The position numbers and the translations under genes were made by a program. Below the pieces are notes generated by a model, which was given only the letters and a program-made list of their open reading frames with translations, was not told where the DNA came from and ran no database searches. A stretch of DNA of 64,000 nt. It comes from Pseudomonadota bacterium (GTDB taxonomy: Bacteria; Pseudomonadota; Gammaproteobacteria; Acidithiobacillales; Acidithiobacillaceae). The DNA is taken from NCBI GenBank assembly GCA_021821885.1, contig JAKARO010000001.1, positions 85,906-149,905 of the forward strand, given 5' to 3'. Numbering within the stretch: position 1 is the stretch's first letter; each line of letters begins with the position of its first letter. Positions 48,139 through 57,212 of this stretch are shown here, one piece after another.

Positions 48139-49492
48139 GAAGAGTTTCCTCCTGCAGGGTCATGCGGACCCGCAGGGAAAGTGCGGGAATGCCAAGCGCT
48201 TCGGCGCAGCGCCCAAAATCCCCGCCATGGGCGGCCAGCTGCTCCTGGAGAAAAAGGGCTTCTGCCTGTCCCAGTCTTGCTGCAAGGGGAGACCTGGCCG
48301 ATTTTGCGGGCATTTCCCTTTGGGTAACGGCAGCCCGGGAACCGGGCTGCTGGAGATCCGCAATGTCGATCTCGTTTCCATGATGAAGAGCCAGGGCCCT
48401 TTCAAGCAGATTTTCCAGTTCCCGGACATTGCCCGCAAAATGCTGCTGGCCCAGCCACAGCATTGCGCTGCTGCTGACGGCACAGGACGGCTGGCCCTGC
48501 CGCTGGGCCAGTTTTTGCAGGAGTGCATGGGTCAGGACGGGAATGTCTTCCCGCCTATCCCGGAGAGGGGGAATATGAAGGGGGACGACGTGAATCCGGT
48601 AATAGAGATCCTCCCGGAAACTGCCTTCTGCAACCATCTGCTGGAGGTCCCGGTGGGTCGCGGTAACGAGCCGGATGTCGACAGGAATTTCCTGCGCAGA
48701 TCCCAGTGGGCGTATGGCCCGCTCCTGGATGGCGCGGAGAATCTTGACCTGCATGGACAGGGGAAGTTCTCCAATCTCGTCGAGAAACAGGGTTCCGCCA
48801 TTGGCAGTGAGAAAAAGACCGCCCCTTTTTTGTGTGGCACCGGAAAATGCCCCCTTTTCGGCGCCAAAAAGTTCACTTTCCAGAAGACCTTCGGGAATGG
48901 CACCACAGTTGACGGCGACAAAAGGACCTTTCCGCCGGGGGCCGGCATCATGGATGGCCCGCGCGGCAAGCTCCTTTCCCGTACCGGATTCTCCCCAGAT
49001 GAAAACAGGCGCATTGCTGCGTCCAAGGAGGCGGATCTCCTGGCGAAGATGCTGCATTACCGCGCTGGTCCCTACCAGGCGGTTCACCAGCGGATCCGGA
49101 TCGGAGGGCAGACTGGCGGCAGCCATGGCCTGTTCAACCAGCCGCCGCAGCCGTCCGAGTTCTATGGGCTTTGTCATGAAATCGAAGGCGCCGGCCTGCA
49201 TGGCTTCTATGGCGCCCTCCGTGGAGGAGTAGGCGGTGATCACTGCTACAGGGACCTGGGGATAGAGATTGTGGAGACGCCGCACAAGTTCTATGCCACT
49301 CCCGTCCGGCAGGCGCAGATCGGTCAGGCAGAGAGTTGGGGGACCGGCATCCAGTGCAGAGTAGGCTTCCTGCAGGGAGTGGGATCCTTCTACGGCAAGC
49401 CCCATACCTTCCAGGGTGATGCGCAGCAGTTCGACAATGGTAGGTTCATCGTCGACAAGGAGGGCACGGGGCATGGGAGAGACAGCGTTCAT
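48125..49492 (-). CDS. pilR: Sigma-54-dependent response regulator PilR
   Basis: PilR activates RpoN-dependent pilin transcription when phosphorylated by PilS. From 49492 it has 455 residues: receiver domain with LVDDE and phospho-Asp D58, AAA+ domain with Walker A GESGTGKE, the sigma-54 contact loop at residues 214-219 written GAFSGA instead of the usual GAFTGA, GGTLFLDEIGELP, and the arginine-finger region. A C-terminal Fis-type HTH follows (GDFGRCAEALGIPALSLRVRM). ATG 49492 overlaps the pilS stop (ATGA); a longer in-frame start at 49513 was not used. Confidence 0.93.
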   Translation of the reverse strand: MNAVSPMPRALLVDDEPTIVELLRITLEGMGLAVEGSHSLQEAYSALDAGPPTLCLTDLRLPDGSGIELVRRLHNLYPQVPVAVITAYSSTEGAIEAMQAGAFDFMTKPIELGRLRRLVEQAMAAASLPSDPDPLVNRLVGTSAVMQHLRQEIRLLGRSNAPVFIWGESGTGKELAARAIHDAGPRRKGPFVAVNCGAIPEGLLESELFGAEKGAFSGATQKRGGLFLTANGGTLFLDEIGELPLSMQVKILRAIQERAIRPLGSAQEIPVDIRLVTATHRDLQQMVAEGSFREDLYYRIHVVPLHIPPLRDRREDIPVLTHALLQKLAQRQGQPSCAVSSSAMLWLGQQHFAGNVRELENLLERALALHHGNEIDIADLQQPGSRAAVTQREMPAKSARSPLAARLGQAEALFLQEQLAAHGGDFGRCAEALGIPALSLRVRMTLQEETLHGTI

Positions 49493-51126
49493 GGCAGTTT
49501 CTGCAGGGTCCATTCAGGCAGGGAAAGCTCGAATTCTGCACCGTTTTCAGGGTGGTTGCGACAGCTGACCGTGCCCTGGTTAAGACGAAGCAGCTCACGG
49601 ATCATGGAAAGTCCAAGACCGGTTCCACGGGAGTCCGTAGTAAAAAAGGGTTCAAATATGCGTTCCATGAGATCTGCCGGGATGCCGGCCCCATGGTCGC
49701 GGACAGTAATCAGGATTCTTCCCTCGTGATCCGCCCTGCCGATATGGATGTCAACCGGAATCTGGTTTCCACTGATGCCACCATGCAGGGCCGCATTGTG
49801 CAGAAGATTGGTAAAGATCTGTCGCAGATGTTCCGGGTCGGCAAACAGGACGGGATGCTCCGGTGCCGGAGGGAAATGGAGGCGGATGTCCAGACGGGCC
49901 AGGGTAGGATCCTCCTGAAGCTGCTGGATCATGACCGGCAGCCAGCTGCTGGCATTGATGGGTTCGGGGTGCGCAGGGGCGGGCCGTGCCATTTCCAGGA
50001 CTGAATCAATGATCCGGCTGATGCGCAGGGTTTCCCGTTCGATGATATGGAAAAGGTGCAGGGAACCCGGTTCCGTAACCAGTTCTTCCAGAAGCTGGTT
50101 GGCGTGACGGACCGCGCTGAGTGGATTGCGGATTTCATGGGCGATATTGGCTGCCAGCCGTCCCAGGGCAGCCATCTGGACCTCCCGCTGCCGCTCGCGC
50201 AGGGCTGTGGCGTCCTGCAGGATCAGAAGCCGGTAGGGGCTTTGTGACAGGGCGATAGCCCGCATCAGGAGGGTATAGGCATCTGAGGTGGATTTGCCAC
50301 CAATGGCAACGCTCAGTTCGGCATCGGTCTGGCTGCCATGCTGGCGCAGGGCCAGCGCAAGGCGCGGCTCTACCAGATCCAGGGCTACGGGGAGATTTTT
50401 CCAGTTTTCATAACCGGTCATCTGCCGTGCGGCAGGATTGCTGAGGACAACGCGGTTCTGGCGGTCCAGAACCAGTATGCCAGAGTCTACCTGCTGGATG
50501 ATTTTCTGGTTGAGCGCGTTCAGGTCCAGAATTTCCCTGTCCCGCTGGCGCGCAAGGCGGTCACTGCGTTCCAGGCTCCGGACGAGGCTGTCTGCCAGAA
50601 ATGCGATCGCGAGGAGGGCCAGCAGGTAGACGAAGGTCTGCCCTATGGGCGGAGCGCGCAGGGTTTTGCCAGTGTCCAGGAAACTGACGCCGAGAAGCAG
50701 TACTACCAGAACCGAAACGTAAAGGAAGGTTGCCCTGCCGCGCAGGACATGGGCAGTGGATACCAGCAGGAGCAGGGGAAGGATTGCAAAAGGCCCGGTG
50801 AGGCCGCTGCTGTAATGGAGCAGGGCGACCACCAGGGCGGTATCCATGACTACCGGTATCCCGTTGCGCCAGGCACGGGAAAGCGCTGGCACGGAAAAGC
50901 GCAGAAACAGCAGGTAGAGGAAACTCCAGACAACGGAAACGAAGGCAATGATCCGGAGGGCATGCGTATCCGTGGCCTCAAGGACCGGTATGGATCCTTT
51001 GGGAAGATGGAAAAGGATGACAAGGGTTACAGCGATGAGGAGACGATAGGAGCCAATGCCCCAGAGCCGCCGCTCCGGGGTGCCCGGGGCCGGGAACGCA
51101 GGTTCCGTGCCAGCGAGGGAGGACAT
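49489..51126 (-). CDS. pilS: Sensor histidine kinase PilS
   Basis: PilS is the membrane kinase of the PilSR pair. The 545 residues have about six TM segments in the first 190, a PAS domain (about 215-310), HisKA with H330 in NIAHEIRNPLS, and an HATPase_c domain (NLLHNAALHG; DHGAGIP; GTGLGLSMIREL). Known PilS proteins sense the pool of pilin in the membrane. The ATG shares one base with the pilB stop (TGATG) and the stop overlaps pilR. Confidence 0.93.
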   Translation of the reverse strand: MSSLAGTEPAFPAPGTPERRLWGIGSYRLLIAVTLVILFHLPKGSIPVLEATDTHALRIIAFVSVVWSFLYLLFLRFSVPALSRAWRNGIPVVMDTALVVALLHYSSGLTGPFAILPLLLLVSTAHVLRGRATFLYVSVLVVLLLGVSFLDTGKTLRAPPIGQTFVYLLALLAIAFLADSLVRSLERSDRLARQRDREILDLNALNQKIIQQVDSGILVLDRQNRVVLSNPAARQMTGYENWKNLPVALDLVEPRLALALRQHGSQTDAELSVAIGGKSTSDAYTLLMRAIALSQSPYRLLILQDATALRERQREVQMAALGRLAANIAHEIRNPLSAVRHANQLLEELVTEPGSLHLFHIIERETLRISRIIDSVLEMARPAPAHPEPINASSWLPVMIQQLQEDPTLARLDIRLHFPPAPEHPVLFADPEHLRQIFTNLLHNAALHGGISGNQIPVDIHIGRADHEGRILITVRDHGAGIPADLMERIFEPFFTTDSRGTGLGLSMIRELLRLNQGTVSCRNHPENGAEFELSLPEWTLQKLP

Positions 51127-52832
51127 CAGAGAGTGGTTACGCGGAGGACTTCTTCCAGACTTGTCATGCCATCTTTCAGGCGTCTCAGCCCGGACTGGCG
51201 CATGCTCAGCACGCCTTCGGCTGCAGCCTGGCGTGCAAGATCCAGGGAGGTCCCTCCGCGCATGATGATCTCGCGCATGCCGTCACTGACGGCCATCACC
51301 TGGTATAGCCCCATGCGTCCCTTGTATCCCGTGCCGTTGCACTGTTCGCATCCCACAGGTCCCATGGGTTTCCACCCCTGAAGCTCGGTTTCGCTGAAAC
51401 CTGCTTCCAGCAGTGCCTGTTCGGGAATTTTGGCCGGTTTCCGGCAGGCCTGGCAGAGCCGGCGTACCAGGCGCTGGGCCATTACCAGATGCACGGCGCC
51501 TGCGATGTTGTAGGTTGGGATACCCATGTTCTCCAGGCGGGTCAGGCTCTGGGGAGCGTCATTGGTATGCAGGGTTGCAAGGACCAGATGTCCTGTCTGC
51601 GCTGCCTTGATGGCCGTTTCTGCGGTTTCCAGATCGCGGACTTCCCCCACCATGATGATGTCCGGGTCCTGGCGGAGGAAAGAGCGCAGGGCGGTGGCAA
51701 AAGTCAGCCCGATGCGCTCATTGATATTTACCTGGTTGATTCCGTAGACCGGAATTTCCACTGGATCTTCCGCCGTGCTGATGTTGACATCGCCGGCATT
51801 GAGAATGTTGAGTGCCGTATACAGGGTGGTGGTTTTTCCGGAACCGGTAGGCCCGGTTACCAGAATCATCCCGTAGGGACGGTTAATGGCCTCCTCAAAG
51901 GCCTGGCGCTGCTCTGGAAGGAAGCCCAGTTCCTCAATCGGTACCCGCGAGCTCGCGGGGTCCAGGAGGCGTAGGACAATGGTTTCCCCAAAACTGGTCG
52001 GGAGAAACGAGACGCGGAAATCGATGATACGTGCAGGCGGGATGCGTACCCTCAGCCGACCGTCCTGGGGCAGGCGGCGCTCAGAAATGTCCAGGCGGCA
52101 GAGTATCTTCAGGCGGGAGGTGACTCCTTCCCGCAGCGGTACGGGCGGATGCAGGATATCCTGGAGGATGCCATCCAGCCGGTAGCGCACACGGATGTCT
52201 TTCTCATAGGGTTCGATATGGATGTCGGAAGCCCCCCTCTGGATGGCGTCCAGGAGGAGCTGCTGGACAAACCGCACCACTGGGGCATCTTCCCCCGTCG
52301 CATTCTGGGTGACGAGGTCAAATTCTTCCTGTGTTTCTTCTTCGACCGGCTCAGAAAAAAGTTCGTCAAACCCTCCAGCTACAGAAGTCGTATGGCGGGT
52401 GACCGCTTTTGCAAGCTTGTCGGTTTCTACCAGGATGGGAACGATCTGGAGACCACCAGCGTTGAACTTGATATCTTCCATGGCCTTGAAGTCCGTAGGG
52501 TCGGCCATGGCCAGATAGAGGGTGTCCCGATGCCTCGACAGGGGAAGAACCTGGTACCGCTCAAGCAGCTTGCGGTCGATCATCTGGAGGGCGGCATCTT
52601 CAGGTACGGCTGCGTCCAGATCCAGCATGGGGATATTGTAGCGGCCGGAGAGATACGCCATGAGGCCAGAGCTGGAAAATGCCTTCTGGTCGACCAGATG
52701 GAACAGGAGCGGTTTGTTGCCCCGTTTGGGATCGGCCGCAAGCGCGCGCAGATGTTCCTCGGTGGCGAGGCCAGCCGCTGCCAGACCACGCAGGAGGGGG
52801 GTCAGGGGGTTGTTTTCTGGATTGAGAGCCAT
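51126..52832 (-). CDS. pilB: Type IV pilus assembly ATPase PilB
   Basis: PilB is the hexameric extension motor. The 568 residues show a GSPII_E N-terminal domain, then the ATPase with Walker A GPTGSGKTT, Asp box and Walker B (DPDIIMVGEVRD), His box (TGHLVLATLHTNDA) and the tetracysteine zinc site (C-x2-C and C-x2-C in RRLCQACRK...GCEQCNGTG). Start 52832 (MALNPENNPL) overlaps the end of aroE by 31 bases; an earlier start at 52883 overlaps more. pilC, which usually follows pilB, is missing here; pilS comes next. Confidence 0.94.
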   Translation of the reverse strand: MALNPENNPLTPLLRGLAAAGLATEEHLRALAADPKRGNKPLLFHLVDQKAFSSSGLMAYLSGRYNIPMLDLDAAVPEDAALQMIDRKLLERYQVLPLSRHRDTLYLAMADPTDFKAMEDIKFNAGGLQIVPILVETDKLAKAVTRHTTSVAGGFDELFSEPVEEETQEEFDLVTQNATGEDAPVVRFVQQLLLDAIQRGASDIHIEPYEKDIRVRYRLDGILQDILHPPVPLREGVTSRLKILCRLDISERRLPQDGRLRVRIPPARIIDFRVSFLPTSFGETIVLRLLDPASSRVPIEELGFLPEQRQAFEEAINRPYGMILVTGPTGSGKTTTLYTALNILNAGDVNISTAEDPVEIPVYGINQVNINERIGLTFATALRSFLRQDPDIIMVGEVRDLETAETAIKAAQTGHLVLATLHTNDAPQSLTRLENMGIPTYNIAGAVHLVMAQRLVRRLCQACRKPAKIPEQALLEAGFSETELQGWKPMGPVGCEQCNGTGYKGRMGLYQVMAVSDGMREIIMRGGTSLDLARQAAAEGVLSMRQSGLRRLKDGMTSLEEVLRVTTL

Positions 52833-53644
52833 TGACGCAAGCGATCCTCGACGAGAGCCGTATCCGGTGACAGACCCGTCCACAGGCGGAAACTCGCCGC
52901 CCCCTGCTCTACCAGCATGCCAAGGCCATCTACCGCTATCAGGCCATTCGCGCGTGCTGCTGCCAGCAAGGGTGTTTCCAAGGGTCTGTATACGATATCA
53001 CACACAATACCAGATTCGCACAGCAGTCCAAGATCCAGTTCCGGGTGGTCTTCGCCCTTCAGTCCCCGGCTGCTGGTGTTTACAATCAGGGTTACCTGCT
53101 GAAGTATGGGTGACAGGTCCCGTGCGGTCAGGGGTACAGGGCGGATGGGAAGGTGGGGAAATTCCCTGGCGAGAAGAACGGCCCGTTCCGGACTGCGATT
53201 GGCAAGATAGATTGGGGTGGCATTTCCGGAAGCAAGGGCATGCAGGATCGCCCGGGAGGCCCCGCCTGCCCCAATGACAAGGGCAGGCTGCCCGTGCCAT
53301 CCTGTTCCGGCATGCCGGTTGGCCGCACGAAAGAATCCGGTGGCATCGGTATTGTCCCCGAAAATTCCCGCTTCCGAAAAAATCAGGGTATTTACGGCGC
53401 CAATGGTCTTGGCTGTCGGGGAATACTCGGCCAGAAAGGGAAGAACGGTTTCCTTGTAGGGGATGGTGACATTGATCCCGTGTATGCCCAGGGCCTGAAG
53501 ACCGGACAGGGCTGCTTCCAGACGGTTCTCCTGGACAGGGAAGGGAGCATAGAGGTAGTCCAGCCCCTTCTCCTCGGCAAACAGCCGGTGCATCCACGGT
53601 GAAAGACTGTGGCTCACGGGTTTTCCGATGATGCCGCAGACCAT
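52802..53644 (-). CDS. aroE: Shikimate dehydrogenase
   Basis: AroE reduces 3-dehydroshikimate to shikimate with NADPH. The 280 residues open with MVCGIIGKPVSHSLSPWMHR (substrate serines), include NVTIPYKE with the catalytic lysine, NTDATGF with the catalytic Asp, and the NADP loop GAGGASRAIL followed by NRSPERA. A frame open to 54094 upstream is antisense to another gene, so 53644 is the real start. It lies 44 bases after anmK. Confidence 0.96.
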   Translation of the reverse strand: MVCGIIGKPVSHSLSPWMHRLFAEEKGLDYLYAPFPVQENRLEAALSGLQALGIHGINVTIPYKETVLPFLAEYSPTAKTIGAVNTLIFSEAGIFGDNTDATGFFRAANRHAGTGWHGQPALVIGAGGASRAILHALASGNATPIYLANRSPERAVLLAREFPHLPIRPVPLTARDLSPILQQVTLIVNTSSRGLKGEDHPELDLGLLCESGIVCDIVYRPLETPLLAAARANGLIAVDGLGMLVEQGAASFRLWTGLSPDTALVEDRLRQWLSIQKTTP

Positions 53645-53688
53645 GGCGCTGCCACCCGGTCTGCCGGCTCCTTCCCGGACAGTCCACA

Positions 53689-54858
53689 TCAGGAACGGCC
53701 CATGCCCGCCTGCATGGCCCTGATCCTGCCATGCAGGTCTGCCCAGTCCGGACCGGGCAGAATGTGGCCTAGCACCACCGGCTGTTTCTGTCCGGTGACC
53801 GAAGCCAGATCCAGGGCTTTCCCAAGCAGGCACTGCCCTCCAAGCCAGGAAAAGGCCATGGCTTCCAGAGCCTGGCCGGGGATTGCATGTGAATGTTCGC
53901 CCACTTCCACCGGGATCCCTGGAAGGGCTTCCTGGAGGGCGCGCAGGAGGGAAAGGTTTTTGGCCCCCCCTCCGAAAACGAGCATCCGTGAAGCGCCCGG
54001 TGTCCATTCCCGTGCCCCATGGGCCACGCTTTCGGCAGTGAGTGCCGTAAGGGTAGCCAAAAAATCGTCCGCCCCCCCTTTCCAGCCCTGCCACAGGTCC
54101 TGCACCATGGCTCCCTGGAACTGTTCCCGTCCGGTGCTTTTGGGAGGGGGCTGGCGAAAAAAATCCATCTCCAGCCAGGAGGCCAGGACTTTCCGGTTTA
54201 TCTGGCCACGCAAAGCCCAGGAACCATCCGCATCCATCCGCAGTTTCCCGCCGCTAAGCAGGGAAGCTGCCGCATCCAGAAGAACATTTCCGGGTCCGGT
54301 ATCAAAGGCCTGCAGCGGGTAGATACTGGCTTTCGGTGGCACCCAGGTGATGTTGGCGATCCCCCCCAGGTTGAGTATCCACACTGGCAGGTCACGGGCA
54401 AAGCAGGCCTGGTGATAGGGCGGAACGAGCGGAGCTCCCTGCCCTCCCGCTGCAACATCGGCGCGTCGGAAATCATGGATGACGGTGCAGGATGCTGCCA
54501 GTGCTACGTCAGCAGCACAGCCGATCTGCAGGGTATATCCATCCGGTCCGCTGGGACGGTGGAAGACCGTTTGTCCATGCATGGCCACGCAGTCGGCTTT
54601 TCCTGTTTCTTGCAGGACAGTGGCTGCAGCCTGACCGTGCAGCTTTCCCAGGATCCGGTCGAGCCTCGCTACCCGGTCCAGATCACGGGTTTCCTGGACC
54701 TGGAAAATTTCGGACTGCAGGGATGCGGGATAGGGGAAGTGCCAGTGACCCAGAAGCATTCCGGGCCCTTCCGGGGCAAAATCCAGCAGTGCCGCGTCAA
54801 TCCCATCCGCACTGGTGCCAGACATCAGGCCCAGGATCCGCAGGCCCGTAGCAGGCAT
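53689..54858 (-). CDS. anmK: Anhydro-N-acetylmuramic acid kinase
   Basis: AnmK hydrates and phosphorylates anhydroMurNAc from wall turnover to MurNAc-6-phosphate. The 389 residues carry GLMSGTSADGIDAAL at the N-terminus, AMHGQTVFHRP, the FDTGPGNVLLDA phosphate loop and GGGAKNLSLLRAL. It is a member of the hexokinase-like superfamily. In this window it fits with the lytic transglycosylase, but no murQ is nearby, so the later steps are encoded elsewhere or follow another route. Confidence 0.95.
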   Translation of the reverse strand: MPATGLRILGLMSGTSADGIDAALLDFAPEGPGMLLGHWHFPYPASLQSEIFQVQETRDLDRVARLDRILGKLHGQAAATVLQETGKADCVAMHGQTVFHRPSGPDGYTLQIGCAADVALAASCTVIHDFRRADVAAGGQGAPLVPPYHQACFARDLPVWILNLGGIANITWVPPKASIYPLQAFDTGPGNVLLDAAASLLSGGKLRMDADGSWALRGQINRKVLASWLEMDFFRQPPPKSTGREQFQGAMVQDLWQGWKGGADDFLATLTALTAESVAHGAREWTPGASRMLVFGGGAKNLSLLRALQEALPGIPVEVGEHSHAIPGQALEAMAFSWLGGQCLLGKALDLASVTGQKQPVVLGHILPGPDWADLHGRIRAMQAGMGRS

Positions 54859-54885
54859 CAGCCGTGGAAATGGAAAGCCGGCCGA

Positions 54886-55371
54886 CTACCCATGGTCGTG
54901 CCCGCCTGCCCCATGCACGTGTCCATGTGCCAGTTCTTCCGGAGTCGCTGCACGCACACCCAGTACCGACACATCAAAATGGAGGGTCATCCCGGCAAGC
55001 GGGTGGTTCAGGTCCACGGTGATTTCATCTCCTTCGATGTCAATCACGGTAGCGATTTTGGGCCCCTCCTCGGTATCTACTTCGAACTGGGCCCCCAGCT
55101 CAAGATCGCCAGGGTCGTCAAAATCCCCTTTCCCCACCACATCTACAAGATCCTCATCCCATTCCCCGTAAGCCTCTTCTGGAGAAACAGTCACCTGCAC
55201 CCGCTCTCCTGTCCGATGACCCTCAAGAGCAGCCTCCAGACCCGGTATGATGTCGTGGTGCCCATGAAGGTAAACGAGAGGCTCCTCTCCTTCGGAGCTG
55301 TCCAGCTCCTCTCCCTCGTCGTCAGTCAGGCGGTAATCCAGGGTTACGACGGTATCACTGGTGATGATCAT
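54886..55371 (-). CDS. slyD: SlyD-type FKBP peptidyl-prolyl isomerase with His-rich tail
   Basis: SlyD-like proteins catalyse proline isomerisation and act as chaperones; some deliver nickel. The 161 residues show the FKBP core (TVVTLDYRLTDDEGEELDSS; PLVYLHGHHDIIPGLEAALEG; VTVSPEEAYGEWD), the IF domain, NHPLAGMTLHFDVSVLGVRAAT, and a C-terminal metal-binding tail HGHVHGAGGHDHG. Start 55371 gives the family N-terminus; upstream in-frame residues are atypical. The His tail is shorter than in E. coli SlyD and lacks cysteines. Confidence 0.92.
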   Translation of the reverse strand: MIITSDTVVTLDYRLTDDEGEELDSSEGEEPLVYLHGHHDIIPGLEAALEGHRTGERVQVTVSPEEAYGEWDEDLVDVVGKGDFDDPGDLELGAQFEVDTEEGPKIATVIDIEGDEITVDLNHPLAGMTLHFDVSVLGVRAATPEELAHGHVHGAGGHDHG

Positions 55372-55452
55372 GGAGGCTTTTCCTCGTGTGCGGATGGGTG
55401 AATGGGACCCCGTACGAAGTGTAACCGCTCCCATGTCGGGGCGCAAAAACAG

Positions 55453-56427
55453 TTACCAGCAGCGACAGTGCTGGCCGATGATCTCCGTAAAGTCCCGGAC
55501 CCAGTCTGGGTCGTCATTCAGGGCCGGTATGTAGCGCATTGACCCTCCTCCAGCCCGCAGGAACCGTTCCCGTCCGGCAAGAGCAATTTCTTCCAGGGTT
55601 TCAAGGCAGTCTACAGCGAATCCTGGACATATACAGTCTACCCGGCCAACGCCATCGCGCCCCAGGGATTCCAGGGTCCTGTCGGTAGGAGGGCCCAGCC
55701 ATCTGGCTGGACCGAATCGGCTCTGGAAGGTCTGCAGCCACTGCCTGTCAGGCAGGCCGAGAGCCTGTGACAGCAGGTGGGCTGTCTCTCCACACTGGGC
55801 TTCATAGGGGTCCCCCAGGGCAGAGGACCGTTTGGGCAGCCCATGGAAAGAGACAAGGAGGCGATCCGGCTCACCTTCCTTCTGCCAGAAGCTGCGGATG
55901 CTTCTGGCGATGGCCCCGATATAGAGGGGATGGCTGTGCCAGCCATGGACAAAACGCAGTTCGGGAACATCCCGCCACTTGCCCGCTACCCTGGTTATTG
56001 CATCAAAGGTGGATGCGGTAGTTGCTGCCGCATACTGGGGATACAGGGGAACAGCCAGAATTTTTCCGCATCCGCTGTCCCGGAATGCCTCCAGGGCATC
56101 GGGGATGGAGGGCTGTCCATAGCGCATGGCCAGTCTTACCTGGTAGCGGCCCGGAGACTCGCTATCAAGGCGTGCCTGGATCCCGTTGGCGAGGCGGCGG
56201 CTGTACACCAGCAGGGGAGATCCTTCGGGAAGCCAGATGCGGGAGTACGCCCGGGCCGATCGTGCCGGCCGTGACAGCAGAACCGGACCGTTCAGGATTG
56301 GCCACCAGACCAGACGGGGAAGTTCCACCACCCGCCTGTCGCTCAGAAACTCCCGCAGATAACGGCGCAGGGCGCTGCTGGTAGGCGCATCCGGGGTGCC
56401 AAGGTTGACCAGCAGGATTCCAATCAA
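55453..56427 (-). CDS. hemH: Ferrochelatase
   Basis: HemH inserts ferrous iron into protoporphyrin IX. The 324 residues have the N-terminal GILLVNLGTPDAPT, the YPQYAAATTAST porphyrin-site segment, SFHGLPKRS with the active-site His, and CPGFAVDCLETLEEI. The C-terminal HCRCW includes two cysteines that might form or recall a cluster, but the pattern is incomplete. Heme supply fits the cytochrome maturation genes at 29-32 kb. The stop of xthA's upstream partner overlaps: hemH begins four bases inside the end of xthA. Confidence 0.95.
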   Translation of the reverse strand: MIGILLVNLGTPDAPTSSALRRYLREFLSDRRVVELPRLVWWPILNGPVLLSRPARSARAYSRIWLPEGSPLLVYSRRLANGIQARLDSESPGRYQVRLAMRYGQPSIPDALEAFRDSGCGKILAVPLYPQYAAATTASTFDAITRVAGKWRDVPELRFVHGWHSHPLYIGAIARSIRSFWQKEGEPDRLLVSFHGLPKRSSALGDPYEAQCGETAHLLSQALGLPDRQWLQTFQSRFGPARWLGPPTDRTLESLGRDGVGRVDCICPGFAVDCLETLEEIALAGRERFLRAGGGSMRYIPALNDDPDWVRDFTEIIGQHCRCW

Positions 56428-57197
56428 GATCCATCTTCCAGTAGCAGGCAGACAGGCGCGTGGTCGGAAGGACGCTCGGCTGCCCGGGTTTCACGGTCAA
56501 TTGAGACCTCACGGATCCGCGGAAGGAGGACGCTGCTGGCCAGGATCAGGTCAATTCGCAGGCCCTGGTCCCGGCGGAATCGCCCCGCCCGGTAATCCCA
56601 CCAGCTCCAGGCCCGTGTATCCGGGTACTGCTGGCGGAAAACATCGTGAAGCCCCAGCGACTGGATGTTCTGGAGGGCCAGGCGTTCCGCCGGGGAGCAG
56701 AGCACATCTTCTCCCCAGGCTTCCGGATCGTACACATCCCGTCCATCAGGAGCTATGTTGAAATCGCCGAGCAGAAGCAGTGCCGTACAGCGTTCCAGTT
56801 CCTCCGCTATATGGATGCGCAGACGCTCCAGCCAGTGGAGCTTGTAGGCATATTTTTCGCTGTCGAGGGACTGCCCGTTGGGTACATAGACGTTCAGAAC
56901 CCGGATGCCGCCGAAGACCGCGCTACAGAGGCGTGCCTGGGCGTCCCATTCTCCGGGCCAGCCAGTCTGGACTGAAGCTGGGGGTTCGCGGCTCAGAATG
57001 GCAACCCCGTTGTAGGCTGGCTGACCATGAAAAACACTGTGATACCCGATATCCAGCAGCTGGCTGGCCGGAAAGTGCGGGTCATCCAGTTTGGTTTCCT
57101 GGAGGCAGAGCACATCTGGCTGCCAGCTTTGCAGCCAGCTGGTGACCTGGGGCAGCCGAACTTTGAGAGAGTTGACGTTCCATGTGGCGATTTTCAT
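56424..57197 (-). CDS. xthA: Exodeoxyribonuclease III
   Basis: An AP endonuclease and 3'-repair exonuclease of the base-excision pathway. The 257 residues hold the family motifs MKIATWNVNSLKVR, LCLQETKLDD (metal Glu), NVYVPNG, LLLGDFNIAP (catalytic Asp/Asn) and SDHAPV (catalytic His). It is one of two such genes in this window. It is 15 bases downstream of the gst stop and overlaps hemH by four bases. Confidence 0.95.
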   Translation of the reverse strand: MKIATWNVNSLKVRLPQVTSWLQSWQPDVLCLQETKLDDPHFPASQLLDIGYHSVFHGQPAYNGVAILSREPPASVQTGWPGEWDAQARLCSAVFGGIRVLNVYVPNGQSLDSEKYAYKLHWLERLRIHIAEELERCTALLLLGDFNIAPDGRDVYDPEAWGEDVLCSPAERLALQNIQSLGLHDVFRQQYPDTRAWSWWDYRAGRFRRDQGLRIDLILASSVLLPRIREVSIDRETRAAERPSDHAPVCLLLEDGS

Positions 57198-57212
57198 GCG
57201 GGGCGGCCGGGC

